A stretch of DNA of 64,000 nucleotides from Enterobacter cancerogenus (GCA_000773965.1 JRUP01000002.1:286640-350639), one strand, 5' to 3'. Positions 1 to 9,499 are shown, counted from the first letter of the stretch. Translations and numbers: made by a program. The notes: generated from the sequence alone by a model not told the origin.

Positions 1-1026
1 AATGCTGTTGGTGATAGCCGATTTGTAGATGGCGGTAATCAGTTCCAACGAGCGTTTGCCCTGCTCACCATCAATCAGCGGTGCACGCTGCTGTTCGATC
101 GCCGAGAAGAAGTCATCGACCTGTCCGGCGTGCAGTGTCCATGTGAGCGGTGCCGTGCTGGCATGAAAGCGATCCAGCTCCTGCTCCAGCGCCAGATTGT
201 TCTCTTTTTCCGGGAAGCCGTTCTCCGCCGCCTGCATGGCGACCGCTTTCCACGGCGCAGAGAGGCGCGCTTTTTCTCCCTGCAGCACGATTTTCTGATC
301 TTCACCGTGATGCACAACGGAAGCGGTCAACTGCGCCAGCGTGCCATTGGGGTAGCGGAAAATCGCGGCGCTGAGGTCTTCCACTTCGGCATTGTCATGC
401 GCCACGTTGCCGATCATCGCCACCACTTCACTGGGCGCACCGAGCATCCATTGCATCGCATCGATGTGGTGGACCGCATGGTTGAGCGTGCAGCCACCGC
501 CCTCTTTTTCCCAGGTGCCGCGCCACCACAGGTCGTAGTACGAATGGCCACGCCACCAGAATGAATCGATTTGCGCGTGGCAAATTTTGCCCGCCAGGCC
601 CGAATCCACCGCCGCTTTCAACTGCCAGAACGCGTCGGTGAAGCGGTTCTGCGCCACCACTGACAGAATTTTGCCACTGGCTTTTTGCGCGGCGATCATG
701 GCATCGCACTCCTCCAGCGAGGCCGCCATCGGTTTCTCGCACAGCACATGCTTGCCCGCCTGCAGGGCCGCAATGGTGTTTTCCGCATGCACATAAGGCG
801 GTGTACAGACGTCGACCACGTCGATGTCCGCGCCCTCGGCCAGCATTGCGCGGTGATCCTGGTAAACCCGCACATCGTGCAGGCCGTAGCGCTGCAATTT
901 CTCCCGCGCTTTTTCGGGATACACGTCCGCTACCGCGACAATTCTGCCGCGCTCAGGAAACTGCAGAAACGCCTGGATATGTGAATTGGCAATATTGCCC
1001 ATGCCCACTATCGCAATTTTTAACAT
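1..1026 (-). CDS. Gfo/Idh/MocA family oxidoreductase (3' end outside window)
   Basis: This is a cytoplasmic NAD(P)-dependent sugar or polyol dehydrogenase of the Gfo/Idh/MocA family, which typically oxidises a ring hydroxyl of a sugar, inositol or sugar acid. The first 342 residues are present and read in frame to base 1. A Rossmann fold opens the protein, with GMGNIA at residues 8-13. The family EKP motif lies at residues 97-99. A GGGxxxNHxxxHxxD catalytic stretch lies near residues 176-189. The ATG at 1026 begins directly with the Rossmann strand (MLKIAIVG). A LacI-type regulator is divergent across a 196-bp gap, which suggests local control by a sugar-derived inducer. The substrate cannot be named from sequence. 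Confidence 0.9.
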   Translation of the reverse strand, partial: MLKIAIVGMGNIANSHIQAFLQFPERGRIVAVADVYPEKAREKLQRYGLHDVRVYQDHRAMLAEGADIDVVDVCTPPYVHAENTIAALQAGKHVLCEKPMAASLEECDAMIAAQKASGKILSVVAQNRFTDAFWQLKAAVDSGLAGKICHAQIDSFWWRGHSYYDLWWRGTWEKEGGGCTLNHAVHHIDAMQWMLGAPSEVVAMIGNVAHDNAEVEDLSAAIFRYPNGTLAQLTASVVHHGEDQKIVLQGEKARLSAPWKAVAMQAAENGFPEKENNLALEQELDRFHASTAPLTWTLHAGQVDDFFSAIEQQRAPLIDGEQGKRSLELITAIYKSAITNSI

Positions 1027-1181
1027 CGAGATTCTCCGCCGATAACCGCTGTTGAGGTGTCTGCGAGGAACATAAAAAAGCGCTGCGGGTCGGACAATCT
1101 GTTTTTGTGAGAATGCTCGCAGAGCGATACAGGAGTTTGTGAACCAAATGTAAAACCGTCTTAATATCAGTCCACTGCGTC

Positions 1182-1200
1182 TGCAAAAATTTGCAAAAAT
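1182..1200. promoter_or_regulatory. Direct TGCAAAAAT repeats in the divergent promoter region
   Basis: Two identical 9-mers TGCAAAAAT (1182-1190 and 1192-1200) sit ten bases apart, one helical turn, just upstream of the LacI-type gene and between it and the dehydrogenase. The position suits an operator. LacI-family sites are usually palindromes with a central CG, which this is not, so the assignment is weak. Confidence 0.25.
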
Positions 1201-1222
1201 TGATTGGGATGGGGATCACACT

Positions 1223-2290
1223 ATGGCCGGCAAGCTCAGGATGGACGAAATTTCAGCAATCACCGGCTACTCGGTGAGTACGGTTTCACGCGTGTTGAGC
1301 GGGAAATCCTACACTAGCGAAAAAGCGCGTGAGGCGATTGTCGACTGTGCGCGCAGGCTAGGTGTATTGCAGGAGATGGTGAGTGGTCGCCTGCTGATCA
1401 ATGAGATTGTGGTGTTTGCCCCAGGGCGCACTTTCACGCCGCGTGGCGATCATTTTTACCATGAGGTGACGCGCGGAATCGCCGAGGCCTGCGCATCGCA
1501 TGATGTGCATATCAGCTATTGCCCACTGGAGGAACAGCGCGCCGATGTGAAGCTGTTTCTGGAAAAAGCCGGAGCAAAAAACATCAGCGCCATCATCATT
1601 ATCGGCACCGACGATCAAGCGATCTTCAGTCTGGCGGCGTCACTCGGTAAACCCTGTGTGCTGATCAACTCACGCGATAAAGATATGCGGCTGGATGCGG
1701 TGTCACCCGATCATCGGGCAATTGGCTTTAGCGCCATGCAGCATCTGTTTGAGCAAGGCCATCGCCGGGTATTGACTGTGACCTGTCTGCGGAGGGAAAC
1801 ACTGTTTTTGCGCCTGGAGGGGATCAAAGACGCCTATCGCCATTTTCATATGCCGTTTAATGCCCAGCAGGATTTGATCGTCATCGAAGCCTACTCCTCG
1901 CAGGACACCGAGATCGCACTGAATCACTGGCTGGATACGCACCCACGCGATCAGTGGCCAGATGTGATTCTGCCCGGCGGCAAAGGCATTATCACCGGCG
2001 TGCAGAACGCCCTGCTGTCGCGCGGTTTGCGCATTCCCGAAGATATTTCGCTGATGACCACGGATCTAGCCAGTCGACTGGAGGGATCGCCGGAGATGCC
2101 CATCACCGGCTTCGCGGTGCCGTGCCGTGAACTGGGTTATGAGGCAATCCAGCTGATCCAGAATCGCCTTAATCGTCCGCAGTCGTCGATTTACAATCTG
2201 TTGTTGCAGGGAAAACTGGTGGATCGCGGCACGGTGGCGAATGCCACCCGCCATGCGGCACGAGAAGAGATCCGCAACGCGTTTCCGTGA
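1223..2290 (+). CDS. LacI-family transcriptional regulator
   Basis: This 355-residue DNA-binding regulator has the LacI/GalR plan. The N-terminal helix-turn-helix (MDEISAITGYSVSTVSRVLS, about residues 7-26) is followed by a hinge. A periplasmic-binding-protein-like effector domain with the motif AIIIIGTDD follows from about residue 60. The ATG at 1223 has a G-rich stretch just upstream. It is divergent from the Gfo/Idh/MocA dehydrogenase, the usual layout for a local repressor and its target, so it probably senses a sugar or polyol handled by that locus. The effector is unknown. A strong hairpin terminator follows the gene. Confidence 0.9.
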   Translation: MAGKLRMDEISAITGYSVSTVSRVLSGKSYTSEKAREAIVDCARRLGVLQEMVSGRLLINEIVVFAPGRTFTPRGDHFYHEVTRGIAEACASHDVHISYCPLEEQRADVKLFLEKAGAKNISAIIIIGTDDQAIFSLAASLGKPCVLINSRDKDMRLDAVSPDHRAIGFSAMQHLFEQGHRRVLTVTCLRRETLFLRLEGIKDAYRHFHMPFNAQQDLIVIEAYSSQDTEIALNHWLDTHPRDQWPDVILPGGKGIITGVQNALLSRGLRIPEDISLMTTDLASRLEGSPEMPITGFAVPCRELGYEAIQLIQNRLNRPQSSIYNLLLQGKLVDRGTVANATRHAAREEIRNAFP

Positions 2291-2355
2291 GGGTACCGCG
2301 TCAGCGGCGCGAGGACCGCCGGCCCCTGAGCGGCACCAGATTGCGTTATCACCGG
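2291..2355 (+). repeat. Dispersed GC-rich repeat, copy 1
   Basis: A segment of about 63 bp immediately after the LacI-type gene is roughly 85-90% identical by eye to the reverse complement of 11463-11523. Shared blocks include AGCGGCGCGAGGACCGCC, GCGGCACCAGA (one mismatch) and TGCGTTATCACC. The first 30 bases also match 11868-11897 in direct orientation. It contains no reading frame of its own and behaves as an intergenic repeat family. Confidence 0.75.
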
Positions 2356-2387
2356 TCCGTCAACAGACAGCTTTCAACGCTACAGCA

Positions 2388-2414
2388 GGTGCGCACTCCT
2401 TGCGCACCGTTTTT
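2388..2414 (+). terminator. Rho-independent terminator after the LacI-type gene
   Basis: A perfect 8-bp stem, GGTGCGCA (2388-2395) with TGCGCACC (2401-2408), encloses a 5-base loop and is followed by GTTTTT. It terminates the plus-strand regulator gene just short of the convergent chemoreceptor stop codon. Confidence 0.8.
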
Positions 2415-2415
2415 C

Positions 2416-4311
2416 TTACAACTTAAAGCTCTGCACCACCAGCTCGAGCTGCACGCTCTGCTCTTCCATGGCGCGCGCGGCAGCCGACACCTGCTCGACC
2501 AGCGCGGCATTCTGCTGGGTGCTGCCATCCAGCTGCGTGATTGCCAGATTAACCTGCTCAATGCCCATACTCTGCTCACGACTGGCGGACATGATTTCGC
2601 TCATCAGGGTGGTCACGCTGCTCACGCCCTGCATCAGCTCATCCATGGTTTGACCGGCTTGTTCCACCAGCTGGCTGCCGGTATCGATATTCGCCACTGA
2701 CTCTTCAATCAGCTTCTTGATCTCACGCGCTGAGTTAGCGGAGCGCTGCGCCAGATTTCGCACTTCTGACGCCACCACGGCAAATCCACGCCCCTGCTCA
2801 CCCGCTCGGGCCGCTTCCACCGCCGCGTTAAGTGCGAGGATATTGGTCTGGAAGGCGATGCTGTCAATCACGCTGATGATATCCACCACTTTACGGGATG
2901 AGTGATTAATCGCGCCCATGGTGGTGACCACCTGACGCACCACGTCCGTTCCGCGCGCCGCCACCTGCGAGGCACCGTCCGCCAGCTGATTGGCGTGGGT
3001 AGCATTGTCAGCGTTCTGACGTACCGTGCCAGTCAGCTCTTCCATTGACGCGGCGGTTTCAACAATCGAACTCGCCTGCGATTCAGTACGCGCAGACAGA
3101 TCGGCATTGCCGCTGGCAATTTCACGCGAGGCAGAGGTAATCGCCAGTGCGCTGTCGCCCACCTGACGCATCAGCCCCTGCAGATACTCAATAAACTGGT
3201 TAAAACTTTGCGCCACCGCGTTAAATTCCGGGCTGTTGCTGGCAGGCAGACGCTGAGTTAAATCCGCGCCGCCGGTCGACAGGGCTTCGATATTGCGGTT
3301 CAGCAGGCTAAGACGTTTCATCATGGCGCGCACAAAGCCGAGCAGCACCAGCAGCAGGATCACCGCCAGCGGGATCTGCACCAGGCCCAGGCGAGTCAGC
3401 ATGCTGTGGGTTTGCGCATCCAGCAAACTGGATGGCACATCGCTGGCAAGATACCACGGGCTACCGGCAATCGCCTGCAGGAACAGCGTGTGCTCGCCAT
3501 CTTCGCCTTTAAAGGTGGTTTGCGTAGGCTGATGACCTGCCTTGCTCAGCAAACCTTTCAGCGCACCCGCCATCGGCAGCTGCGTATCCGCGAGATTTTC
3601 CAGCTTCGGTGCACCTTCCAGCAGTGCGGCGTTGCCCACCACTTTGCCATCCGCTTCAACGATCAACACACGACCGTGAATGGCGTCGCCCATCTGTTTC
3701 GCCAGTTGGTTGAAGAAACCGAGCGTTACGTCGATGGTTGATACCCCCCACACCGTGCCATCACGATAAATCGCCATCGCACAGTTGGTACGCGGCTGCG
3801 GGCTGGCCGCATCCTGATAGGCTTTAGCCCAGGCACATTGCCCTTTGGCCGCGGCCATACCGTCTTTGTACCACGGCTGCTCCCAGTATTTGTCCGCTGC
3901 ATCGGAGTTCCAGTAAGTGTTGACCTGTAACTGGTTGCTGGCGTTACGGGCGAAGAACGAACTGTCTTTTTCCTTCGCCGGATCGCGGCGATTAGGCAGC
4001 GGCCAGATACCACCGCCAAACACGTTGCTGTCCTGATACTGGTTCACCAGCGCCGGCAGCAAGTTGTCGATGGCCGCGCTATCCATCACGCCTGCGGCTT
4101 CGGTAATGGCACGTTGCTGCGCCTGCACGCGGTTCATCTGTTCGACAATACGTCCCGCCAGGCCATCCACCTCATAGCGCACTAATCGGCTTTCGTTTTG
4201 ACTCAACTGCGGTGCCACAAACTGATTGATCACCACCACGGTAACCAGCATCAGCACCACGAAAAATGCGACCAACGTCGCGGTAAAACGAGATTGTGTA
4301 GTTTTTAACAT
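2416..4311 (-). CDS. Methyl-accepting chemotaxis protein
   Basis: This 631-residue inner-membrane chemoreceptor couples a periplasmic ligand sensor to CheA/CheW. It has an N-terminal membrane helix (about 10-30), a large periplasmic region of the Cache type (about 35-330), and a second helix (ILLLVLLGF). A HAMP linker and a long cytoplasmic coiled-coil follow. The signalling tip carries the conserved [20 protein letters not shown]. No C-terminal NWETF-type CheR/CheB tether is present; the protein ends SFKL. I start it at 4311 (MLKTTQSR) because AAGGG lies just upstream and the charged-then-hydrophobic N-terminus fits a receptor. A longer frame to 4404 adds an unsupported leader. The ligand is unknown. 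Confidence 0.9.
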   Translation of the reverse strand: MLKTTQSRFTATLVAFFVVLMLVTVVVINQFVAPQLSQNESRLVRYEVDGLAGRIVEQMNRVQAQQRAITEAAGVMDSAAIDNLLPALVNQYQDSNVFGGGIWPLPNRRDPAKEKDSSFFARNASNQLQVNTYWNSDAADKYWEQPWYKDGMAAAKGQCAWAKAYQDAASPQPRTNCAMAIYRDGTVWGVSTIDVTLGFFNQLAKQMGDAIHGRVLIVEADGKVVGNAALLEGAPKLENLADTQLPMAGALKGLLSKAGHQPTQTTFKGEDGEHTLFLQAIAGSPWYLASDVPSSLLDAQTHSMLTRLGLVQIPLAVILLLVLLGFVRAMMKRLSLLNRNIEALSTGGADLTQRLPASNSPEFNAVAQSFNQFIEYLQGLMRQVGDSALAITSASREIASGNADLSARTESQASSIVETAASMEELTGTVRQNADNATHANQLADGASQVAARGTDVVRQVVTTMGAINHSSRKVVDIISVIDSIAFQTNILALNAAVEAARAGEQGRGFAVVASEVRNLAQRSANSAREIKKLIEESVANIDTGSQLVEQAGQTMDELMQGVSSVTTLMSEIMSASREQSMGIEQVNLAITQLDGSTQQNAALVEQVSAAARAMEEQSVQLELVVQSFKL

Positions 4312-4486
4312 CAGTGTGCCCTTACCCTGGTTGGCGAGTTGCCTGATCGAGGTTAACGGCGTGTTACAGAGGAACTTGAGGTGAGCAAGATCACAAAAAT
4401 GCAAATAGTTGATTTAGGTGATCATTAGGAGGGTGACTAACGTTGCGCTTACTCATCAGGGTGCGGGCAACCGCCCGCAGAGAGGG

Positions 4487-5596
4487 CTATTGCGGCGGAT
4501 CCACCACTTCCTGACGTGGCCGAAATATATGGTCATTACCTTCTGCCTGCAAACGCTGCAGCAGCTGTTGTCCACCGCGATCGTCGGCCTGAGCAAACTG
4601 ACGTTCCGCTTCGGTGATCGGTGTCGCCCACAGCAGATTCGGTCGATCGCCATCGCGTTTAGGTAAACGAAATTGTGCCGCTTCCGGTGCCAGGCCATTG
4701 GCCAGCAAGAAACTCTCGAAGCCCACTGGCGCCACTTCCGATGCCAGCGTGTGACCTTCGCCAATCCACGTCAGACGCGCCCACGGCAGGTGCGCGAATT
4801 CCGCCAGCGCACTGGCCATCTGCACCGCGTTGGCTTCGGTCATCACTTCACCGTCTACTGCCATCGCCAGCTCAACACGGCGGTACTGCGGAGCCAGCTC
4901 ATCAAACAGATAATCCACCTGCGGCATGGGTCGAATCCCCATACCCAGCGTGAGAAAAACCCACACGCCATTGTGCCAGTGCTGAGAGATGGCCATTGGC
5001 GGCCAGCTCCCTTGATCGATAGCGTAATACTTTACCGACTCACCAAACTGCGCCTGGTAGCACTGCATCAGCTCATGCTGCACGACATCCCACAGATGGC
5101 CGTCATGCCAGTCACGCCAGAAGTGGCGCTGCTGCTCGGCGCGTGCATAGTAATCATTGGTGGAAGCGGATCCGAGCGGTGCGGTCAGGCGATTCTCTTT
5201 GATGCAGCCAGCAGAGAAACTCACCTGCTTATCCTGATACAGACTCCAGCCGGGGATCACCGCCAGCAGTTGGCCGTAATACCACAGGGCTGCACCGTCA
5301 TCACTCGGTTCCCACAAAATCTGTAGACCGGCAGGATCGAGCATCGGTTCGGCTTCTAAGGTGCGGCAATACTCTGCGCTGAGCAAAGGCGCAATGCCCT
5401 GCTCCATCGCTTCACGATCTTCACGCGCCGGTGCAGGCAACAGATTGCGCAGCCAGCAGCCGCGCACCGCATACTGACTGCGAAACAGATCGTTGGGCCA
5501 GATGTAAAAGTAGGCCGTGCGCGCATCCTGTTCGACGATGGCGGTCAGTGTGTTTTGCTGATTTGGCACCTCAGCAATCAGAGGTTGGTGTGTCAT
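4487..5596 (-). CDS. Suppressor of fused (SUFU)-like domain protein
   Basis: This 369-residue cytoplasmic protein has no signal peptide or membrane helix. The C-terminal half resembles bacterial SUFU-domain proteins. It has a run of aromatic and hydrophobic strands, a segment on page-like geometry (GVWVFLTLGMGIRPMP), and the typical closing motif of a Pro-Ile-Thr-Glu-Ala-Glu-Arg helix (PITEAERQFAQ) followed by a Leu-rich tail. I favour the ATG at 5596 (MTHQPLIAEV), which has GAGG upstream, over the longer frame to 5671. In bacteria SUFU domains often serve as immunity or accessory modules, but no toxin gene is visible beside it, so no role is assigned. The family call is from memory of the motif pattern. 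Confidence 0.6.
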   Translation of the reverse strand: MTHQPLIAEVPNQQNTLTAIVEQDARTAYFYIWPNDLFRSQYAVRGCWLRNLLPAPAREDREAMEQGIAPLLSAEYCRTLEAEPMLDPAGLQILWEPSDDGAALWYYGQLLAVIPGWSLYQDKQVSFSAGCIKENRLTAPLGSASTNDYYARAEQQRHFWRDWHDGHLWDVVQHELMQCYQAQFGESVKYYAIDQGSWPPMAISQHWHNGVWVFLTLGMGIRPMPQVDYLFDELAPQYRRVELAMAVDGEVMTEANAVQMASALAEFAHLPWARLTWIGEGHTLASEVAPVGFESFLLANGLAPEAAQFRLPKRDGDRPNLLWATPITEAERQFAQADDRGGQQLLQRLQAEGNDHIFRPRQEVVDPPQ

Positions 5597-5821
5597 AACG
5601 CCTCGACAAAGCCTTGAGGGATCCATTTTCCCTGAGAATAGAGCAGGATCGGCACTCGCACCATGTGACACAAGGGTAAAACTCTCAAAGTGCAGTCAGG
5701 AAGCGTGAGAATGATTGATGAATGCCAGCACAACGCCCTGACAAACTTCAAATTAATTCGCGATTCATTTGCCGCCTCGCATGCTATTGTCTGCACATTC
5801 CTCCTTACGGAGCTGCTCAGC

Positions 5822-6115
5822 ATGGTGCTGCAAAACCTCGATTTGAACCTGCGCGATGTCGTGATTTTCGCGATTTTAGTGTGGCTGTTTCTTCGCTATA
5901 CATGGGTGATGTCAGCGCTCACGCTTATACTCGGTGGTGCGGTGCTATTGGTGTTGTTACCCATCGACATTTACTACAGCTTGCTGCCATTAGCGCTGCT
6001 GGGAGTGGGATTAGGGATGCTGCTTCATCATTATCAGCAGCGCCAGCTCACCCTTAAACGTGAAGCCCGCACACCGCGCACCTACACCAAAAAGCAGGAC
6101 GAGCTGCATTTGTAG
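5822..6115 (+). CDS. Small inner-membrane protein of unknown function
   Basis: This 97-residue protein has about three hydrophobic segments (roughly 13-27, 31-47 and 53-70). A short basic cytoplasmic tail ends KKQDELHL. The ATG at 5822 has GGAG eleven bases upstream and gives a compact membrane protein. An upstream in-frame ATG at 5690 would add a soluble leader without a ribosome site. It is divergent from the SUFU-like gene and convergent with the MpaB-like gene two bases away. I do not recognise the family. Confidence 0.7.
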   Translation: MVLQNLDLNLRDVVIFAILVWLFLRYTWVMSALTLILGGAVLLVLLPIDIYYSLLPLALLGVGLGMLLHHYQQRQLTLKREARTPRTYTKKQDELHL

Positions 6116-6117
6116 CG

Positions 6118-6981
6118 TTAGCGTCCCATGCGTTGCATGGCGCGGGAATAAGCCCCGCGCTGAATCGACCAGCGCAGCAAACCGGCAATCACCGCGATCT
6201 CTTTATCCACGCGCCACTGTGTCAACGGGCTAATCGGCTGCTGAATTTGCTGTTGCGCCCAGTCCGGTAACAACCCCATCCCGGCTTTTAGCATCACCCG
6301 CATCGCCGGTTTCGCCTGCCAGCTTGGGGCCGGTGCATTGATTAATAGCTGCATCACTTCCAGCGTGCGTTCATCGCAAATCAGTTCCGGGCGCATGGCC
6401 TGCAGATAAGCCTCCACCGCCTGCACCGTTTTCGGCACCTTTTCCGCGCCCAGTGCTTCGGCGATGAGCGCCGCTTCATCGTAATAGCGATCCTGCTCGG
6501 CCAGTGAGAGCTGCGGATTTTTATAGCGCAGATGCGCGGCGAGGAAACGGCTGGTTTCGGCGACGTGCACCCAGGTGAGCAGATGCGGATCGCTGGCAGC
6601 ATAAGGTTGCCCGGCATTATCGATACCTGTAACACGCAGATGGATGCGTTTAACGCGTTCAATCAGGATATTGGCGTCTACCGTGTTACCAAAAGTGGTG
6701 ACGGCGATAAACTGGCTGGTGCGCCGCAGACGGCCCAGCATGTCCTGACGGAAATTGGAGTGATCCCACACACCCGCCAGCGCGGCCGGATGCAGCATTT
6801 GCAGCATCAAGGCGCTAATGCCACCACACAACATCGAAGGAAAGTCGCCGTGCACGCGCCAGATCACATGGTCAGGGCCAAACAAACCCGGATCGCCCAG
6901 CGGCTGCGAAATATCGAATTCGTTGAGTGCGAGGCCGTTAAGACGAAAGACTTGCTGCTGGATGCGGTTACGAAGATTCAT
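6118..6981 (-). CDS. Oxygenase MpaB-like family protein (DUF2236)
   Basis: This 287-residue protein resembles the DUF2236/MpaB family, haem-dependent or putative oxygenases related to latex-clearing enzymes. The family hallmarks are the early region VIWRVHGDFPSMLCGG followed by LHPAALAGVWDHS, the TTFG segment, and the central WVHVAETSRFL containing the conserved HxxxT/S-type helix. The ATG at 6981 (MNLRNRIQQQ) is chosen as the most compact start; the ribosome site is weak. An upstream ATG at 7050 would run into the tandem repeat and looks spurious. Substrate and physiological role are unknown. Confidence 0.75.
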   Translation of the reverse strand: MNLRNRIQQQVFRLNGLALNEFDISQPLGDPGLFGPDHVIWRVHGDFPSMLCGGISALMLQMLHPAALAGVWDHSNFRQDMLGRLRRTSQFIAVTTFGNTVDANILIERVKRIHLRVTGIDNAGQPYAASDPHLLTWVHVAETSRFLAAHLRYKNPQLSLAEQDRYYDEAALIAEALGAEKVPKTVQAVEAYLQAMRPELICDERTLEVMQLLINAPAPSWQAKPAMRVMLKAGMGLLPDWAQQQIQQPISPLTQWRVDKEIAVIAGLLRWSIQRGAYSRAMQRMGR

Positions 6982-7028
6982 GGTGTCTGGATGATGAGCT
7001 GATTGACGTAGCAGGCATAAATGCCAAC

Positions 7029-7200
7029 CCTGTAAAAATCTGGCAAGCAAAGCATTGCAGGATCAGCACTCAGGCCAATCCTGAAAACCTGGCAAGCATG
7101 GCGTTGTCAGATCGGTTTTTAGGTCAACCTGACAACACCCCGCCAGCATAGCATTACAGGGACAGCATTCCTGCTGACCCTGTGCCAAATCGCACTAACG
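7029..7200. repeat. Degenerate ~50-bp tandem repeat, three units plus a partial fourth
   Basis: CCTG-headed units begin at 7029, 7080, 7128 and 7179 (periods 51, 48 and 51). Each holds a CTGGCAAGCAwrGC-like core and an A-rich or C-rich stretch. The units are diverged but clearly related. The ends of several units are complementary (for example CCTGAcAAC against GTTtTCAGG), so each can fold into a short hairpin. The array fills the gap between bglX and the MpaB-like gene. Confidence 0.7.
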
Positions 7201-7201
7201 C

Positions 7202-9499
7202 TTACAGATAATCAAACTGCCCGTCTTGCGTGCGTACCGAATCGAGGCCAATCATCACGTTGAATTTGCCCGGCTCGGCGACATGCTGCATTTTCTGGTT
7301 CCAGAATTTCAACGCATCGACGTCAATCTTAAAGCTCACGGTCTGCGACTCGCCCGCTTTCAGCATGATGCGTTTGAAGCCACGCAGCTCCTGCACCGGA
7401 CGGCTGATGCTGGCCACTGGATCGTTGAGATACATCTGCACCACTGTGGCACCATCACGCTTGCCGGTGTTGGTGACGGTGACGCTGGCTTCCACCGCGC
7501 CGGTGCGCGGCATGGTTTTAGCGGACATCTTCACCGGCGAAACGGTGAAAGTGGTGTAGCTCAGACCGTAACCAAACGGATACAGCGGGCCGTTCACCGC
7601 ATCGTAGTAATGCGAGGTGTACTTGTTCGGCTTCGCGAAGTTATACGGACGACCGGTTGGCAAGTGGTTGTAGTAGATCGGCAGCTGGCCTACAGAACGC
7701 GGGAAGGACATCGGCAGTTTGCCCGATGGGTTGTAATCGCCAAACAACACGTCCGCAATCGCATTCCCCCCTTCGGTGCCGCTGAACCAGGTTTCGAGCA
7801 TCGCATCAGCCATATGATCTTCGTTGACGACTGTCAGCGGACGACCGTTCATCAACACAATCACCAGCGGCTTACCGGTCGCTTTCAGCGCCGCCAGCAG
7901 TTTTTGCTGGCTTGGCGGAATCACCAGGTCACTGCGGCTGGAGGCCTCATGCGCCATCCCCTGCGCTTCACCCACAGCGGCGACCACGACATCCGCTTTC
8001 TTCGCCTGGGCAACGGCTTCATCAATCAATTCCTGCGGCGAGCGTTTATCCACGCTAACTGCCTGTTCGTAGAGGTTGAGGAAGTCCTGAATACCTTTGT
8101 TATCAGTGATGTTGGCCCCTTTGGCATACAGCACGGTGCCTTTGCCCGCCATCGCATTGCGTACCCCCTGCAGCAGCGGAATCGACTGTTTCGCCACGCC
8201 CGCGGCTGACCAGCTGCCCATAATATCGCGCTGGCTATCGGCCAATGGCCCCACCAGCGCCACGGTGGCGTCTTTTTTCAGCGGTAAGGTTTCATGCCAG
8301 TTTTTCAGCAGCACGATGCTCTTACGCGCCACGTCACGCGCTTCAGCACGATGCAGACGGCTCTCGGCATTGGTGTCCTGCGGATCGCTGCCTTTCGGCC
8401 CTAAATGGCTGTAGGGATCGTTAAACAAGCCCATATCATATTTGACGTTCAGCACGTGACGCGCGGCATCGTCGATCTCCGCCATGGTAACGGCGCCACT
8501 CTTTACCAGCCCAGGCAAGTATTTGCTGTAGTACTCATCGCTCATACTCATATCGATGCCGGACTTCAGCGCAATACGCACCGCATCCTGCGGATCGCTA
8601 GCCACGCCGTGCTTCAGCAACTCTTTGATCGCGCCATGATCGCTGATGGTAATGCCTTTGAATTTCCACTCACCGCGCAGCAGGTCTTTCAGCAACCAAC
8701 CGTCCGCCGTAGCAGGCGTACCGTTGAGCGAGTTAAGCGCCACCATCACGCCGCCGCTGCCGGCATCCAGCGAGGCTTTGTACGGTGGCAAATAGTCCTG
8801 GAACAGACGCTGTGGGCTCATATCGACGGTGTTGTAATCACGCCCGCCCTCCACTGCGCCATAGGCAGCGAAGTGCTTCACGCTGGTCATGATCGAATAA
8901 CGGTCAGCGGCGCTTTTGCCCTGCATGGATTTCACCATCGCGCTGCCCATTTGCGAGGACAGGAAAGTGTCTTCTCCGAAGCCTTCAGACACGCGTCCCC
9001 AGCGCGGCTCGCGCGTAACATCCACCATCGGCGCCCATGTCATATTGAGACCATCGTCGGCGGCTTCATAAGCGGAGATGCGGCCGACTTCACCGATCGC
9101 ATCCAGATCCCAGCTGGCCGCGAGGCCGAGCGGGATCGGGAAAATAGTACGCTGACCGTGCACCACGTCGTAAGCGAAGAACAATGGAATTTTCAGGCGG
9201 CTGAGTTGCATCACCTGATCCTGCATCGCGCGAATATCCGGACGCGTGACGGTATTGAAGATTGCGCCAACCTGACCGTGCTGGATCATGTCGCGCACCG
9301 CCTCTTTTGGCGTGTCTGGCCCCACGCTGATCAAGCGCATCTGCCCGATTTTTTCATCAAGGGTCATTTTGCCGAGCAGCTGGTTAACAAAGGCGTCACG
9401 CGCCTGTTCCGTCATCGGATGGGGGCCAAACAGGTCATCTGCGAAGGCAGGCTGCATGGCAAGGGAAACAGCGAGGCTAACAGAGCAAATCCATTTCAT
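7202..9499 (-). CDS. bglX: Periplasmic beta-glucosidase BglX (GH3)
   Basis: This 765-residue secreted glycoside hydrolase family 3 enzyme cleaves beta-linked glucosides in the periplasm. The length equals that of E. coli BglX as I recall it. A signal peptide (MKWICSVSLAVSLAMQPAFA) is followed by the TIM-barrel domain. The family nucleophile Asp sits in ISDHGAIKEL, with MSMSDEYYSKYLPG downstream. The alpha/beta sandwich domain contains the catalytic acid/base region, and a C-terminal fibronectin-III-like domain follows. The ATG at 9499 starts the signal peptide directly. The order bglX then dld then pbpG matches E. coli, which supports orthology. Confidence 0.95.
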   Translation of the reverse strand: MKWICSVSLAVSLAMQPAFADDLFGPHPMTEQARDAFVNQLLGKMTLDEKIGQMRLISVGPDTPKEAVRDMIQHGQVGAIFNTVTRPDIRAMQDQVMQLSRLKIPLFFAYDVVHGQRTIFPIPLGLAASWDLDAIGEVGRISAYEAADDGLNMTWAPMVDVTREPRWGRVSEGFGEDTFLSSQMGSAMVKSMQGKSAADRYSIMTSVKHFAAYGAVEGGRDYNTVDMSPQRLFQDYLPPYKASLDAGSGGVMVALNSLNGTPATADGWLLKDLLRGEWKFKGITISDHGAIKELLKHGVASDPQDAVRIALKSGIDMSMSDEYYSKYLPGLVKSGAVTMAEIDDAARHVLNVKYDMGLFNDPYSHLGPKGSDPQDTNAESRLHRAEARDVARKSIVLLKNWHETLPLKKDATVALVGPLADSQRDIMGSWSAAGVAKQSIPLLQGVRNAMAGKGTVLYAKGANITDNKGIQDFLNLYEQAVSVDKRSPQELIDEAVAQAKKADVVVAAVGEAQGMAHEASSRSDLVIPPSQQKLLAALKATGKPLVIVLMNGRPLTVVNEDHMADAMLETWFSGTEGGNAIADVLFGDYNPSGKLPMSFPRSVGQLPIYYNHLPTGRPYNFAKPNKYTSHYYDAVNGPLYPFGYGLSYTTFTVSPVKMSAKTMPRTGAVEASVTVTNTGKRDGATVVQMYLNDPVASISRPVQELRGFKRIMLKAGESQTVSFKIDVDALKFWNQKMQHVAEPGKFNVMIGLDSVRTQDGQFDYL

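Noticed and set aside
7029-7200. Possible CRISPR array
   Set aside because: Units are contiguous and diverged, with no unique spacers and no cas genes.
7226-8209. 327-codon open frame antisense to bglX
   Set aside because: Same reason: antisense to a conserved gene, with no motif or ribosome site.
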